From Dongia_B soli (lineage in GTDB: Bacteria; Pseudomonadota; Alphaproteobacteria; Dongiales; Dongiaceae), in NCBI RefSeq assembly GCF_034044715.1, contig NZ_JAXCLW010000009.1, positions 62,001-126,000 of the forward strand: a stretch of DNA of 64,000 nt, written 5' to 3'. Below the pieces are notes generated by a model. The model worked only from the letters and a program-made list of their open reading frames with translations. It did not search any database and was not told where the DNA came from. Position 1 is the first letter of the stretch. Every line of letters starts with the position of its first letter. Position numbers and translations under genes: made by a program. Below are positions 17,491 through 25,640 of the stretch, in pieces.

Positions 17491-19805
17491 AGCTGACCCG
17501 CCAGAACGAAGGTACGCGCCTCGCCGATATAAGGCAGATAGAAGCTGCCGCGCGGCCGGAACAGGAAGTCCTGCTGCAGGCGTTGATAAGCTGCTTCCGT
17601 GACCTGGATCGTGCTGGGAATGGCTGAACTGGCCATCATATCGGCGGTGCGGACGGCCTCGCCCCAAAGGTTGAACAGGCGCGGCTCGCGGCCGACCGTA
17701 CTGCCGATTGCCAGGCCACAATCGATGCCGATGCGAAAATCGGCTGTCATTTCGGCATCCTCCAGCAGGGCGGAACATCGATCACGCATCGCCACCGCCA
17801 TGCTGGCAATCCGCGTCATCGCGGTCTGATCACCTTGCTCGAACCCCGCTGCTGCCACCGCTTCATCACCGACCAGTTTGAGGTAAGGAATGGCATGCTG
17901 TTCTGCCATGCTCTGCAGGGTACAGGCGATGGTATCGGCGAGGGCCGGGCCGTCTGCCGCTGCCCGGTTGGCCAAAGCTGCCTGATCGGGCAGACGCAAC
18001 ACCATGACGGCGCTGTTGGAATAGACCGTTGCAGCGAGAGCCGGCGTGTCCAGGGCGCGGGCGACCAGATCGACGGAGAAGCTGCGCTCGCTCATCGTCC
18101 TAGGCTGCGCGGCCGCTTCCGATGAGGCCTCCCGCGCGACCGTCCGTTCCCGCATGCTGACCAGGCGCAGGGCTAACATGCTGGCGACCGTGCGGACGAA
18201 TTCGCGCGTGCCGTCGATCTGTGCAGCATCCTCGACACAGATGGCGCCGGAGATGGTTCCCTGGGAGCGCATCGGCACAACCAGCAATCCCCGGCTGCCA
18301 AGCGGATGCATCAGCGTCCGGTGGAATTGCGCGGTGCGACGGTCAGCAGCGGCGTCGCTGACATTGATCTCATCGCCGCTGCGGATGGCATCGAGGAATT
18401 GCGGCAATTCGTCATTATGGAGCTCAAGTCCAGCCACATGCCCTTGGCTGTCGCGTTCGAAGCTGTCGAGACACCGCAGCACCTGGCTCTCGGGTCGTAA
18501 TTGCCAGATGCTGATCCGGTGGGCCTGGGTCATCTCCGCCAGGGTTTCGGTGAAAACCGGCGGCAGTTGATCTTGATCGCCGGTGAAAAGATCGGCTTGC
18601 TCGGCGAGATTGCTATAAGCGGCACTTTGCCGGTTGAGGGCCCGGCTGCGATCCAGCAGCAGTCGGGCTGCGCGGTCGGCCCGCAGCCCCTGATAAACCA
18701 GCAGGATAGCGAGAACCGCCGCCAGGAAGACAATGCCGAGGGACATGAGCAGGGCAGTGCGGTTATTGTTGGCGACAAAGCCGATGAAATCGGATTCCGG
18801 CACCGTCATCAGCACCCACCAGTCCCTGCCGGCACCGGGCAAGGGCGTTGTGGTCGTGATGTAATTTTCATCATTGACCTTGATGACGCGCCGGCCCTGG
18901 CCTTCGACGCGGAACCGGTCATAGGCGGCGGTCAAGACGGGGTCGTTAAGCGCGTCGATTTTGGCCGGCGTGAGGTCATCGCCAATCAGATGTTGCATGC
19001 GGTTCTGATCGGGGAAGGCGATCAGATGGCCATCTCCATCGATCAGTAAGGCGCGCCCATGCTGACCGATCCGGAGGGAAGCGAGGAAATGCGACAGTTC
19101 GTGCAACTGGATGTCGACGCCGACGACATACAGCCGGCCATCTGGCGTTAAATAACGTTGCGAAGCGGTCAGACCGGGCTTGCGGTCGGTAAAGAAGATG
19201 TAGAGGCCGGTCCAGAAGACCGTATCAATGCTCTTCGCGCCATCATACCAGGGACGCGTCCTGGGGTCGTAATTATCCGTCGAATCTTCGTTGCGCGATA
19301 GCTCGTGTCCCTGGTCATCCCGATGAATCCAGGTCACCCGCCGGGCATCCGGTCTATTGTCGATTTCCTTGATGTCGATTCTGTTGCCGCCGGCCCGGCG
19401 CACCATCATGAAATTGCCGTTGCTATCGGCGAAATTGATATTGGCGATCTGGCTGACTTCCTTCAGCACCGACACCGACAGTGACTCGGCAACCGGACGC
19501 CGGTCATCGAAGGCGCCGTCTTTGGTCATGCCACGGATAATGCGGAGGGCGCGGGCGCCGGGTTCAAGAAAGGCCAGGACTTGCTGTCGAATACGTCCGT
19601 CGAGCGTTGTCAGGACATCGTTCGACAGAGCGAGCGCGCCTTTGCGATTGGCTTGATCGGCGTAAAGCGCAATGCCGAGAATAGCTGCGATGACAAGAAT
19701 GAGGCCGGCAATGGGTACGCCGATTCGCAGAACAGCACGCCGTCGCCGCCGCTTGATATCGAGCGGATCGGCGGTGATATCGACCAGTTGGTCGGCTGCA
19801 GTCAT
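17487..19805 (-). CDS. Membrane receptor with dCache, GAF and class III cyclase-like domains
   Basis: A 772-residue protein starting at the ATG at 19805 (AGAGGA seven bases upstream). Layout: TM1 (about 25-45), extracytoplasmic dCache sensor (about 60-340, with RTRPWYDGAK), TM2 (about 350-375), GAF (about 400-550) and a nucleotidyl cyclase homology domain (about 585-760). The cyclase part keeps KLVGDEAVAAAGF and FRIGIDCGLAIGSTVGREP, but the first metal Asp is shifted (VLRLPDQAA) and the transition-state Asn/Arg motif reads VRTADMMA, so activity is doubtful. It overlaps the MlaE-like gene by four bases, linking a sensor to the lipid transport operon. Confidence 0.82.
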   Translation of the reverse strand: MTAADQLVDITADPLDIKRRRRRAVLRIGVPIAGLILVIAAILGIALYADQANRKGALALSNDVLTTLDGRIRQQVLAFLEPGARALRIIRGMTKDGAFDDRRPVAESLSVSVLKEVSQIANINFADSNGNFMMVRRAGGNRIDIKEIDNRPDARRVTWIHRDDQGHELSRNEDSTDNYDPRTRPWYDGAKSIDTVFWTGLYIFFTDRKPGLTASQRYLTPDGRLYVVGVDIQLHELSHFLASLRIGQHGRALLIDGDGHLIAFPDQNRMQHLIGDDLTPAKIDALNDPVLTAAYDRFRVEGQGRRVIKVNDENYITTTTPLPGAGRDWWVLMTVPESDFIGFVANNNRTALLMSLGIVFLAAVLAILLVYQGLRADRAARLLLDRSRALNRQSAAYSNLAEQADLFTGDQDQLPPVFTETLAEMTQAHRISIWQLRPESQVLRCLDSFERDSQGHVAGLELHNDELPQFLDAIRSGDEINVSDAAADRRTAQFHRTLMHPLGSRGLLVVPMRSQGTISGAICVEDAAQIDGTREFVRTVASMLALRLVSMRERTVAREASSEAAAQPRTMSERSFSVDLVARALDTPALAATVYSNSAVMVLRLPDQAALANRAAADGPALADTIACTLQSMAEQHAIPYLKLVGDEAVAAAGFEQGDQTAMTRIASMAVAMRDRCSALLEDAEMTADFRIGIDCGLAIGSTVGREPRLFNLWGEAVRTADMMASSAIPSTIQVTEAAYQRLQQDFLFRPRGSFYLPYIGEARTFVLAGQL

Positions 19806-19919
19806 CCAGGATCCTCTGTTCCAGGGCGTGCAATCCGGCAATTGATCGTAGGTGAGGGCGCGGGAGGTGGCAATAGCGGCGGCAGAGCGGCGCGGCCGGC
19901 GAGCCGCAGCGGCCAGTGG

Positions 19920-20384
19920 TCAACGGCGCTTGAGGGCGGTGACGATGCCTTCGAGCGCCTGGAGGAAGGCTGAGCGGTCGCGTTTGGAGAAAGTGGGGCC
20001 GTGATCCCGTATTTCACCGGCATCGCGCAACTGGGATTTAAGCTCACGCATCGCCAGGGCCATGCCGATATTCGCCTCGCTGAACGGCCGGCCGGTCGGG
20101 CCCAATACCGAGGCGCCGTTCTTAAGGCATCGCGCGGCCAGGGGGATATCGGCGGTGACGACGATATCGCCGGAACCCGCATGTTCGGCGATCCAATTGT
20201 CGGCGGCGTCGAAGCCGTCGGTGACAACAACGCGGTGCACGCACGGATTTTCCGGGCCACGCAGCCAGCGATTACTTACCAGATGCACCGGTAGTTGATG
20301 CCGCTCCGCCACCCGCAGCACTTCGTCCTTCACCGGGCAGGCATCGCCGTCGACATATATTTCCAGCAAGCCGACACCCCTCAT
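19920..20384 (-). CDS. YaiI/YqxD (DUF188) family protein
   Basis: A 154-residue cytosolic protein of the DUF188 family, PIN-like in fold. The N-terminal IYVDGDACPVKDEVLRVAER and the middle DIVVTADIPLAARCL are diagnostic. A nuclease role has been suggested for the fold but is not established. The ATG at 20384 has no ribosome site; a TTG at 20369 (L6) is preceded by AGGGG and may be the real start. Its start region lies against the divergent aldolase gene. Confidence 0.88.
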   Translation of the reverse strand: MRGVGLLEIYVDGDACPVKDEVLRVAERHQLPVHLVSNRWLRGPENPCVHRVVVTDGFDAADNWIAEHAGSGDIVVTADIPLAARCLKNGASVLGPTGRPFSEANIGMALAMRELKSQLRDAGEIRDHGPTFSKRDRSAFLQALEGIVTALKRR

Positions 20385-20502
20385 GCTTAATTTGACAAGT
20401 CAACCGCTTTCCGGTGCAGATGCCGCATGCCCTGAATGCGGATTGTCTCATATCCGCTTGGCTGCCAGCATAAGCGGGTCACGTCAAGAGGGGAGAAAAG
20501 CC

Positions 20503-21269
20503 GTGAGCAATGTTACCAAATTGTCGGCCGGCAAGGCATATGATGCGGAAGAGTGGCAATTGCGGGTCGATTTGGCGGCCGCATTCCGCATCGCCGTGGA
20601 GATGAACTGGCATGAATCGGTCAGCAACCATTTTAGCGTTGCCGTATCTCCCGATGGAAAAAATTTCTGATGAATCCGCGCTGGATGCATTTCAGTGAAG
20701 TCAAAGCAAGCGATCTTCTGCTGCTGGACAGCGAGGATGCCGATACCATGAAGCGTCCAGATGCGCCGGACCCATCCGCCTGGTGCATCCACGGCACCAT
20801 GCATGCGAAGCTTCCCCAGGTTCGCTGCATTCTGCATCTTCATCCGCCTTATGGCACGGCCCTGGCGGCGCTGCGCGATCCTGAGGTGAAGCCGATCGAC
20901 CAGAACACGGCGCGCTTTTTCAATCGCATTGTTGTCGACCGGCAGTTCGGCGGCATTGCCGATGATCGTGCCGAAGGAGAACGGCTGGCCGCGCTGCTCG
21001 GCAACCGCAACATCATGATGATGGGCAATCACGGCGCGCTGGTTGCCGGCAATACCATCGCGGAAGCCGTTGAAGACCTGTATTTCCTGGAACGTGCCTG
21101 CCAGACGCTGGTGCTTGCTTATTCGACTGGCCGGGAACTCAATGTCATGAAGCCGGATGTCGCGGAAAAGACCGCGCGCGGCTGGGATGATTATCGCGGC
21201 ATGTCCTTTGCGCATTTCGACGCCTGGAAGCGGATGCTGGATCGGAAAGACCCTTCCTACGCCAGCTGA
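20503..21269 (+). pseudogene. Class II aldolase/adducin family protein, split by a frameshift
   Basis: Two consecutive frames make one class II aldolase. The first part (GTG at 20503 after AGAGGGGAG) runs to SPDGKNF and stops at 20668-20670; the second begins there and continues MNPRWMHFSEVKASDLLLLD, ILHLHPPYGTAL (metal-binding His pair) and MMGNHGALVAG. Adding one A to the run of six at 20658-20663 restores a single frame reading DGKKFLMNPRW, as expected for the family. So a one-base loss in a homopolymer is the simplest explanation: a real mutation, slippage, or a sequencing error. The overlap TGATG could allow a second start. Normal members act on small hydroxy-carbonyl substrates with a divalent metal. 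Confidence 0.75.
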
Positions 21270-21294
21270 CCGCAGTGCCGTCGAAAATGATCCC

Positions 21295-21326
21295 GGACTG
21301 AGCGCCCCGCGATGGGCGCTCAGTCC
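21295..21326 (+). terminator. Strong hairpin after the aldolase gene
   Basis: A perfect 13-base stem (GGACTGAGCGCCC pairing with GGGCGCTCAGTCC) with a six-base loop, 25 bases after the aldolase stop. No clear T-run follows, so termination is likely but not certain; an mRNA-stabilising hairpin is the alternative. Confidence 0.5.
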
Positions 21327-21467
21327 GCTATATTTGCCGTAACTAGGTTTCAATGCCGTTGACGGGGCTGATGGCCCGGAAACCCCCTTGTTTCTGGTGG
21401 AGCTGGCTCGCCCCGCTTATGCTGATGGAGCAGGCGTTCGTCGACGATCGGGCAGTGGGGAGTCGTC

Positions 21468-21993
21468 GTGGAACAGTTCCAGCATCCAGAAGCAACTTTG
21501 GTGTTCTGCCGCTTTTCGCCGTCGCCATCCTCGTCGAGGTATTGTTGTACCGACGGTTGAACAGGAAGGCTTATCCCTGGCGGGAAAGCTGGGGATCAGC
21601 CTCGTCTATCAATTCTGGCTGCACTCCACGTTGATTCCCAAAGTTGGGCCGCTGGAATTTGTCCTCAACACGCCTTCCGCCCACCGGGTGCATCATGCCA
21701 GCAACAGGGCCTATATCGATCGCAATTTCTGCGGCATCCTGGTCATCTTCGACCGTCTCTTCGGCACCTATAAGGCGGAAGATGACCAGGTTAAGCTAAG
21801 GTACGGTATCCTGCCGCCGATGCCGTCCAATAATCCGCTGGTTATCGTCGATGGCGAAATCATCGCCCTGGTGAGGGACGTCCGGCAGGCCGGTAATTGG
21901 GGGGATCGCTGGCGTCTGATCTTCATGCCACCAGGCTGGTCGCCGGCCAACAAAGTGCAAAAGGCGCCCTTGGCACCGTCATCGCCATCCTGA
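21468..21993 (+). pseudogene. Sterol desaturase/fatty acid hydroxylase family remnant
   Basis: Pieces of one gene lie in three frames. A GTG at 21468 after GGGGAG starts EQFQHPEATLV; the next frame continues GVLPLFAVAILVEVLLYRR and AYPWRES; then, at about 21585, the sequence jumps to the C-terminal part YQFWLHSTLIPKVGPLEFVL, SAHRVHHASN, CGILVIFDRLFGTY and GWSP. About 130 central residues with the first His-box motifs are absent, so a deletion plus at least one frameshift has destroyed the gene. It cannot be an active di-iron hydroxylase. Confidence 0.65.
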
Positions 21994-21995
21994 TG

Positions 21996-23018
21996 TCAGT
22001 CGGCGACCTTAAGGACGACGCGCCCGTGATTGGGGCAGGTTTCCATATATCGATGTGCCTCGACTACCTGGTCGAACGTAAACTCGCGATCGATCAGCGG
22101 TTTTAAAAGCCCATCGCGGGTGAGTTGATTGATGTCGCTCAGCGCGCGTTGCACGGCCTCGCGATTGGGCTCGATGCCAAGTTCGGCATGGCCGGTGAAA
22201 TCCAGCAAATTGTGCTGGAAAAATTGCAGATGTTTGCGAAAAGCCGTCCACGCGGGAAAAGCGGCTTCGTTGCCGCCATTGAGGCCGTACAGCACCAGCT
22301 TGCCGCGTGTCGCCGCGAGATCGCCCAGCAAATTCATCTGCCGGCCGCCGCAGGCATCGAGAATGACATCGACGCCGTGACCCTCGGTGAATTTTTCGAC
22401 TTCTAGAACCAGATCCTGTTCGTTGGTCACGACAACCTTGTCGGCGCCGACACTGAGCAGAAAGTCGCGACGCGAAGCATCCTTGGTCGAAGCGATGACG
22501 CGAGCGCCTAAAGATTTTGCCAATTGCACACTCGATGGGCCGCAACAGAGGCTGGCCTCGGTGGTCAGCACCGATTGTCCGCGCCTGAGCCCGGCCAAAT
22601 CGACCAGACCGAAATAGGCAATCAGAAGCGGCGTATAGTGGACACTGGCTTCCGACGGGCTCAACACCATATGCGGATATTGGGTCAAGGCTTCACGGGG
22701 CATCAGCATGAAATCGCCGTAGGCGGGGTAGCGATTTGGCGTATGGGCAAGAAAGCTCGCGACAGGCGTGCCAACCGCTAGATCCTCCACACCCTCTCCA
22801 ACCGCCTCGACGGTGCCGGCCAGTTCCGAGCCGATGCCGGATGGGAGATGCGCCTGTTCGGGGGCAAGGTTCTGTCGCCAGAGTATATCCGTCCAGTTCA
22901 GGCCGATGGCTTGGACCCGGACCAATACCTCGCCGGCACCGGGCTGAGGCGTCGGTATCTCCTCGGTTTGAAGCACATCGGGGGTGCCGAACTGATAAAA
23001 GCGAATCACGCGAGACAT
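21996..23018 (-). CDS. Zinc-type alcohol dehydrogenase/quinone oxidoreductase family protein
   Basis: A 340-residue medium-chain dehydrogenase/reductase. The N-terminal GroES-like part contains GEVLVRVQAIGLNWTDILWR and GIGSELAGTVEAVGEGV; the coenzyme domain starts around LRRGQSVLTTEASLCCGPSSVQLAK. The N-terminal part lacks the catalytic-zinc Cys/His set (Asn-Trp-Thr-Asp where zinc enzymes have Cys), matching the zinc-free quinone oxidoreductase branch. The nucleotide motif is unusual, with TEASLCCGPSS in place of AAAGGVG. A divergent LysR gene lies 209 bases away and may regulate it. Confidence 0.85.
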   Translation of the reverse strand: MSRVIRFYQFGTPDVLQTEEIPTPQPGAGEVLVRVQAIGLNWTDILWRQNLAPEQAHLPSGIGSELAGTVEAVGEGVEDLAVGTPVASFLAHTPNRYPAYGDFMLMPREALTQYPHMVLSPSEASVHYTPLLIAYFGLVDLAGLRRGQSVLTTEASLCCGPSSVQLAKSLGARVIASTKDASRRDFLLSVGADKVVVTNEQDLVLEVEKFTEGHGVDVILDACGGRQMNLLGDLAATRGKLVLYGLNGGNEAAFPAWTAFRKHLQFFQHNLLDFTGHAELGIEPNREAVQRALSDINQLTRDGLLKPLIDREFTFDQVVEAHRYMETCPNHGRVVLKVAD

Positions 23019-23227
23019 CGCAAACCTCGGATATGAGGCCGGCCGGCCTCTATGTTTTCCTCATTATAATATATAAGGACGCTTTCCCCGTCGGAACCAT
23101 TCAGCCACGTCAATAGTGATCATGAATGCCAATGATGCAACCCCTGTCATAACAGCCCAGATAATACAACCAATTGACGGCCGCGCGCCCAGACATCAAC
23201 CTGTATTCCTGCATATCTGGACCGACC

Positions 23228-24160
23228 ATGAATCGAAACGACCTTCGCCGGGTGGATTTCAATCTCCTGATTGTCTTCGAAACGCTGATGCACGAGCGCA
23301 GCGTGACCCGCGCAGCTGAAAAACTGTTCCTGGGGCAGCCGGCGATCAGCGCATCGCTGGTTCGTCTGCGTGCCTTGTTCGATGATCCGCTTTTCGTGCG
23401 GACCGGGCGCAGCATGGAGCCGACGGCCCGGGCGTTGGAAATCTTCGCGCATCTGTCCCCAGCGCTGGATTCGATTTCGACGGCGATCAGCCGCGCCACC
23501 GAATTTGACCCCGCCACGGCGGAAGCGGTGTTCCGCGTCGGTCTGTCTGATGACGTCGAATTCGGTCTTTTGCCGCCCTTGATTCGCCGGCTGCGGGCCG
23601 AGGCGCCGGGTGTCGTTCTGGTTATTCGCCGGGCTAATTATCTCTTGATGCCCAGCATGTTAGCCTCAGGCGAAATATCCGTTGGCGTCTGCTACACCGA
23701 GGAACTGCCGGCCAATGCCAAGCGCAAGACCGTACGGCGCGTGCGGGCAAAGATCCTGCGCGCCGATACGATCCCAGGAGCTTTGAGTCTGGATGATTAT
23801 TGCGCCCGTCCACATGCCATGGTGTCTTTTGCCGGTGATCTCAGCGGCTATATCGATGACCATCTGGCGAAGCTCGGTCTAAGTCGAAAGGTGGTCCTGG
23901 CCTTGCCGCAATTCAATGGCCTGGGCACCTTGATGGCGGGGACGGATCTGGTGGTCTCGGTCCCGGATTATACCGCCCAAGTCCTCGCTGCGGCTGGCGG
24001 ATTGCGGATCGAGGACCCGCCTTTGGAATTGCCGGATTTCGAACTGCACATGGCCTGGCGCGGCGCCCACGATAACGACCCGGCGGAACGCTGGCTCCGT
24101 TCACGCATCCAGATGTTCGTCGGCGATCCCGACACACTGAGCGAAAACACATCGGGCTAA
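23228..24160 (+). CDS. LysR-family transcriptional regulator
   Basis: A 310-residue regulator. The winged HTH is at the N-terminus (DFNLLIVFETLMHERSVTRA, then AEKLFLGQPAISASLVRLR) and the periplasmic-binding-protein-like effector domain fills the rest. The ATG at 23228 is chosen because LysR proteins start about ten residues before DFNLL; the upstream in-frame extension is not family-like. It is divergent from the dehydrogenase and precedes the RND pump genes, so either could be its target. Confidence 0.9.
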   Translation: MNRNDLRRVDFNLLIVFETLMHERSVTRAAEKLFLGQPAISASLVRLRALFDDPLFVRTGRSMEPTARALEIFAHLSPALDSISTAISRATEFDPATAEAVFRVGLSDDVEFGLLPPLIRRLRAEAPGVVLVIRRANYLLMPSMLASGEISVGVCYTEELPANAKRKTVRRVRAKILRADTIPGALSLDDYCARPHAMVSFAGDLSGYIDDHLAKLGLSRKVVLALPQFNGLGTLMAGTDLVVSVPDYTAQVLAAAGGLRIEDPPLELPDFELHMAWRGAHDNDPAERWLRSRIQMFVGDPDTLSENTSG

Positions 24161-24384
24161 AAACAGCAGAAACGTCACATCATTGCCGATGATAATCATC
24201 TTCGTTGCGTTTAATTCGCGCGTCGGCGATCGGCATCGCAAATTCCGCAAGTGCGAAACCCGACGGACCGGTTCGACAGACCGGGCGGTCATGCTGCCGG
24301 ATCGCCTCTGAATTAGAAAATAAATTGCTTATCAAATTTCGGGCCGATAGCTCTGGCCGCGAAATCGACTTGCGGAGCGAGACA

Positions 24385-25629
24385 ATGAAACTGTCATCGA
24401 AGACCTTGCGCCATTCCCTTGTATTGGCCGCCTTCATGTCGCTGCCGGCCTGCGGCCAGAGTCCGGCCGCGACCGTGCAGCAGCCGGCCGCGCCGAAAGT
24501 GAGTGTCGCCGAGGTCATCGAACAGCCGGTCAATGAATGGGACGAAGTCACTGGCCGTCTCGAGGCGCCGGAATCGGTCGTCATCCGGTCACGCGTTTCC
24601 GGCTATATCGACAAGGTCGCCTTCCATGAAGGTGCCATGGTGAAGAAGGGCGATCTGCTGTTCCAGATCGATCCGCGACCCTTCCAGGCTGAGGTCAATC
24701 GGTTGGAGGCACAGCTTCAGGAAGCCAAGGCGACGCAGCAGCGAACCGCCAGCGAAGCTGTGCGCGGCAATAAGCTCTTTGCCGGCAAGGTGATCGGCTC
24801 GGAAGAAGCGGATGCCCGCAATGCCGCGGCAGTTGCCGCCCGCGCCGCCGTCGCTGCGACCCAGGCCCAGCTTGACTCCGCTCGCCTCAACCTGGAATTC
24901 ACCCAGGTTCGTTCGCCAATCGACGGCCGCGTGAGCCGCGCCGAGCTGACAGCCGGCAACCTCGCCAACGCGGATCAAAGCATCCTCACCAGCGTCGTCT
25001 CGACCGACAAGGTCTATGCCTATTTCGACGTCGATGAGCGGGTCTATCTGAAATACAAGGAACTGGCGCGCGAAGGTGCGCGGGGCGATTCAAGCCCGGT
25101 CTATCTCGGCCTGGCCAATGAAGAGGGCAACCCGCATCTCGGCCATATGAACTTCGTCGACAATCAGGTCAATCCGCGCACCGGCACGATCCGTGGTCGC
25201 GCCGTATTCGACAATCGCGACGGCCAGTTCACGCCTGGCCTCTATGTTCGCCTGAAGCTGGTCGGCAGCAGCACTTATACCGCCGCGCTCGTCAATGATG
25301 CCGCTATCGGCACCGATCTCGGCAAGAAGTTCGTGCTGGTGTTGACGCCGGAAAGCAAGGTCGCCTACCGCTCCATCGAGCCCGGACCGAAGGTTGAAGG
25401 ATTGCGCATTGTCCGCAATGGCCTTGCCAAGGGCGACAAGATCGTCGTCAACGGCTTGCAGCGCGTGCGCTCCGGCATGCAGGTTCAGGCTGAAACCGTG
25501 GCCATGGCCGATCCGGCGACATTGCAGCGGCCGCGGGCGGCGCTCGACGTACCGGCCGGCAACGTCCAGCCCGTACAGATGGCGCAGCAGCCGGCCGGCA
25601 CTGATCCGGATTCGGTGACGCATAACTAA
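24385..25629 (+). CDS. RND efflux periplasmic adaptor (membrane fusion protein), AcrA/MexE-like lipoprotein
   Basis: A 414-residue adaptor. The ATG at 24385 after GGAGCGAG gives a lipoprotein signal (LVLAAFMSLPAC, lipobox LPAC). Then come the lipoyl half-motifs (VVIRSRVSGYIDKV and FTQVRSPIDGRVSRAELTAG), a coiled-coil hairpin (about 105-160) and the beta-barrel/membrane-proximal domains. It bridges the RND pump encoded 11 bases downstream to an outer-membrane channel. No outer-membrane factor gene is in the window, so a TolC/OprM-type channel must be borrowed. Confidence 0.92.
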   Translation: MKLSSKTLRHSLVLAAFMSLPACGQSPAATVQQPAAPKVSVAEVIEQPVNEWDEVTGRLEAPESVVIRSRVSGYIDKVAFHEGAMVKKGDLLFQIDPRPFQAEVNRLEAQLQEAKATQQRTASEAVRGNKLFAGKVIGSEEADARNAAAVAARAAVAATQAQLDSARLNLEFTQVRSPIDGRVSRAELTAGNLANADQSILTSVVSTDKVYAYFDVDERVYLKYKELAREGARGDSSPVYLGLANEEGNPHLGHMNFVDNQVNPRTGTIRGRAVFDNRDGQFTPGLYVRLKLVGSSTYTAALVNDAAIGTDLGKKFVLVLTPESKVAYRSIEPGPKVEGLRIVRNGLAKGDKIVVNGLQRVRSGMQVQAETVAMADPATLQRPRAALDVPAGNVQPVQMAQQPAGTDPDSVTHN

Positions 25630-25640
25630 GGACCACAGCG

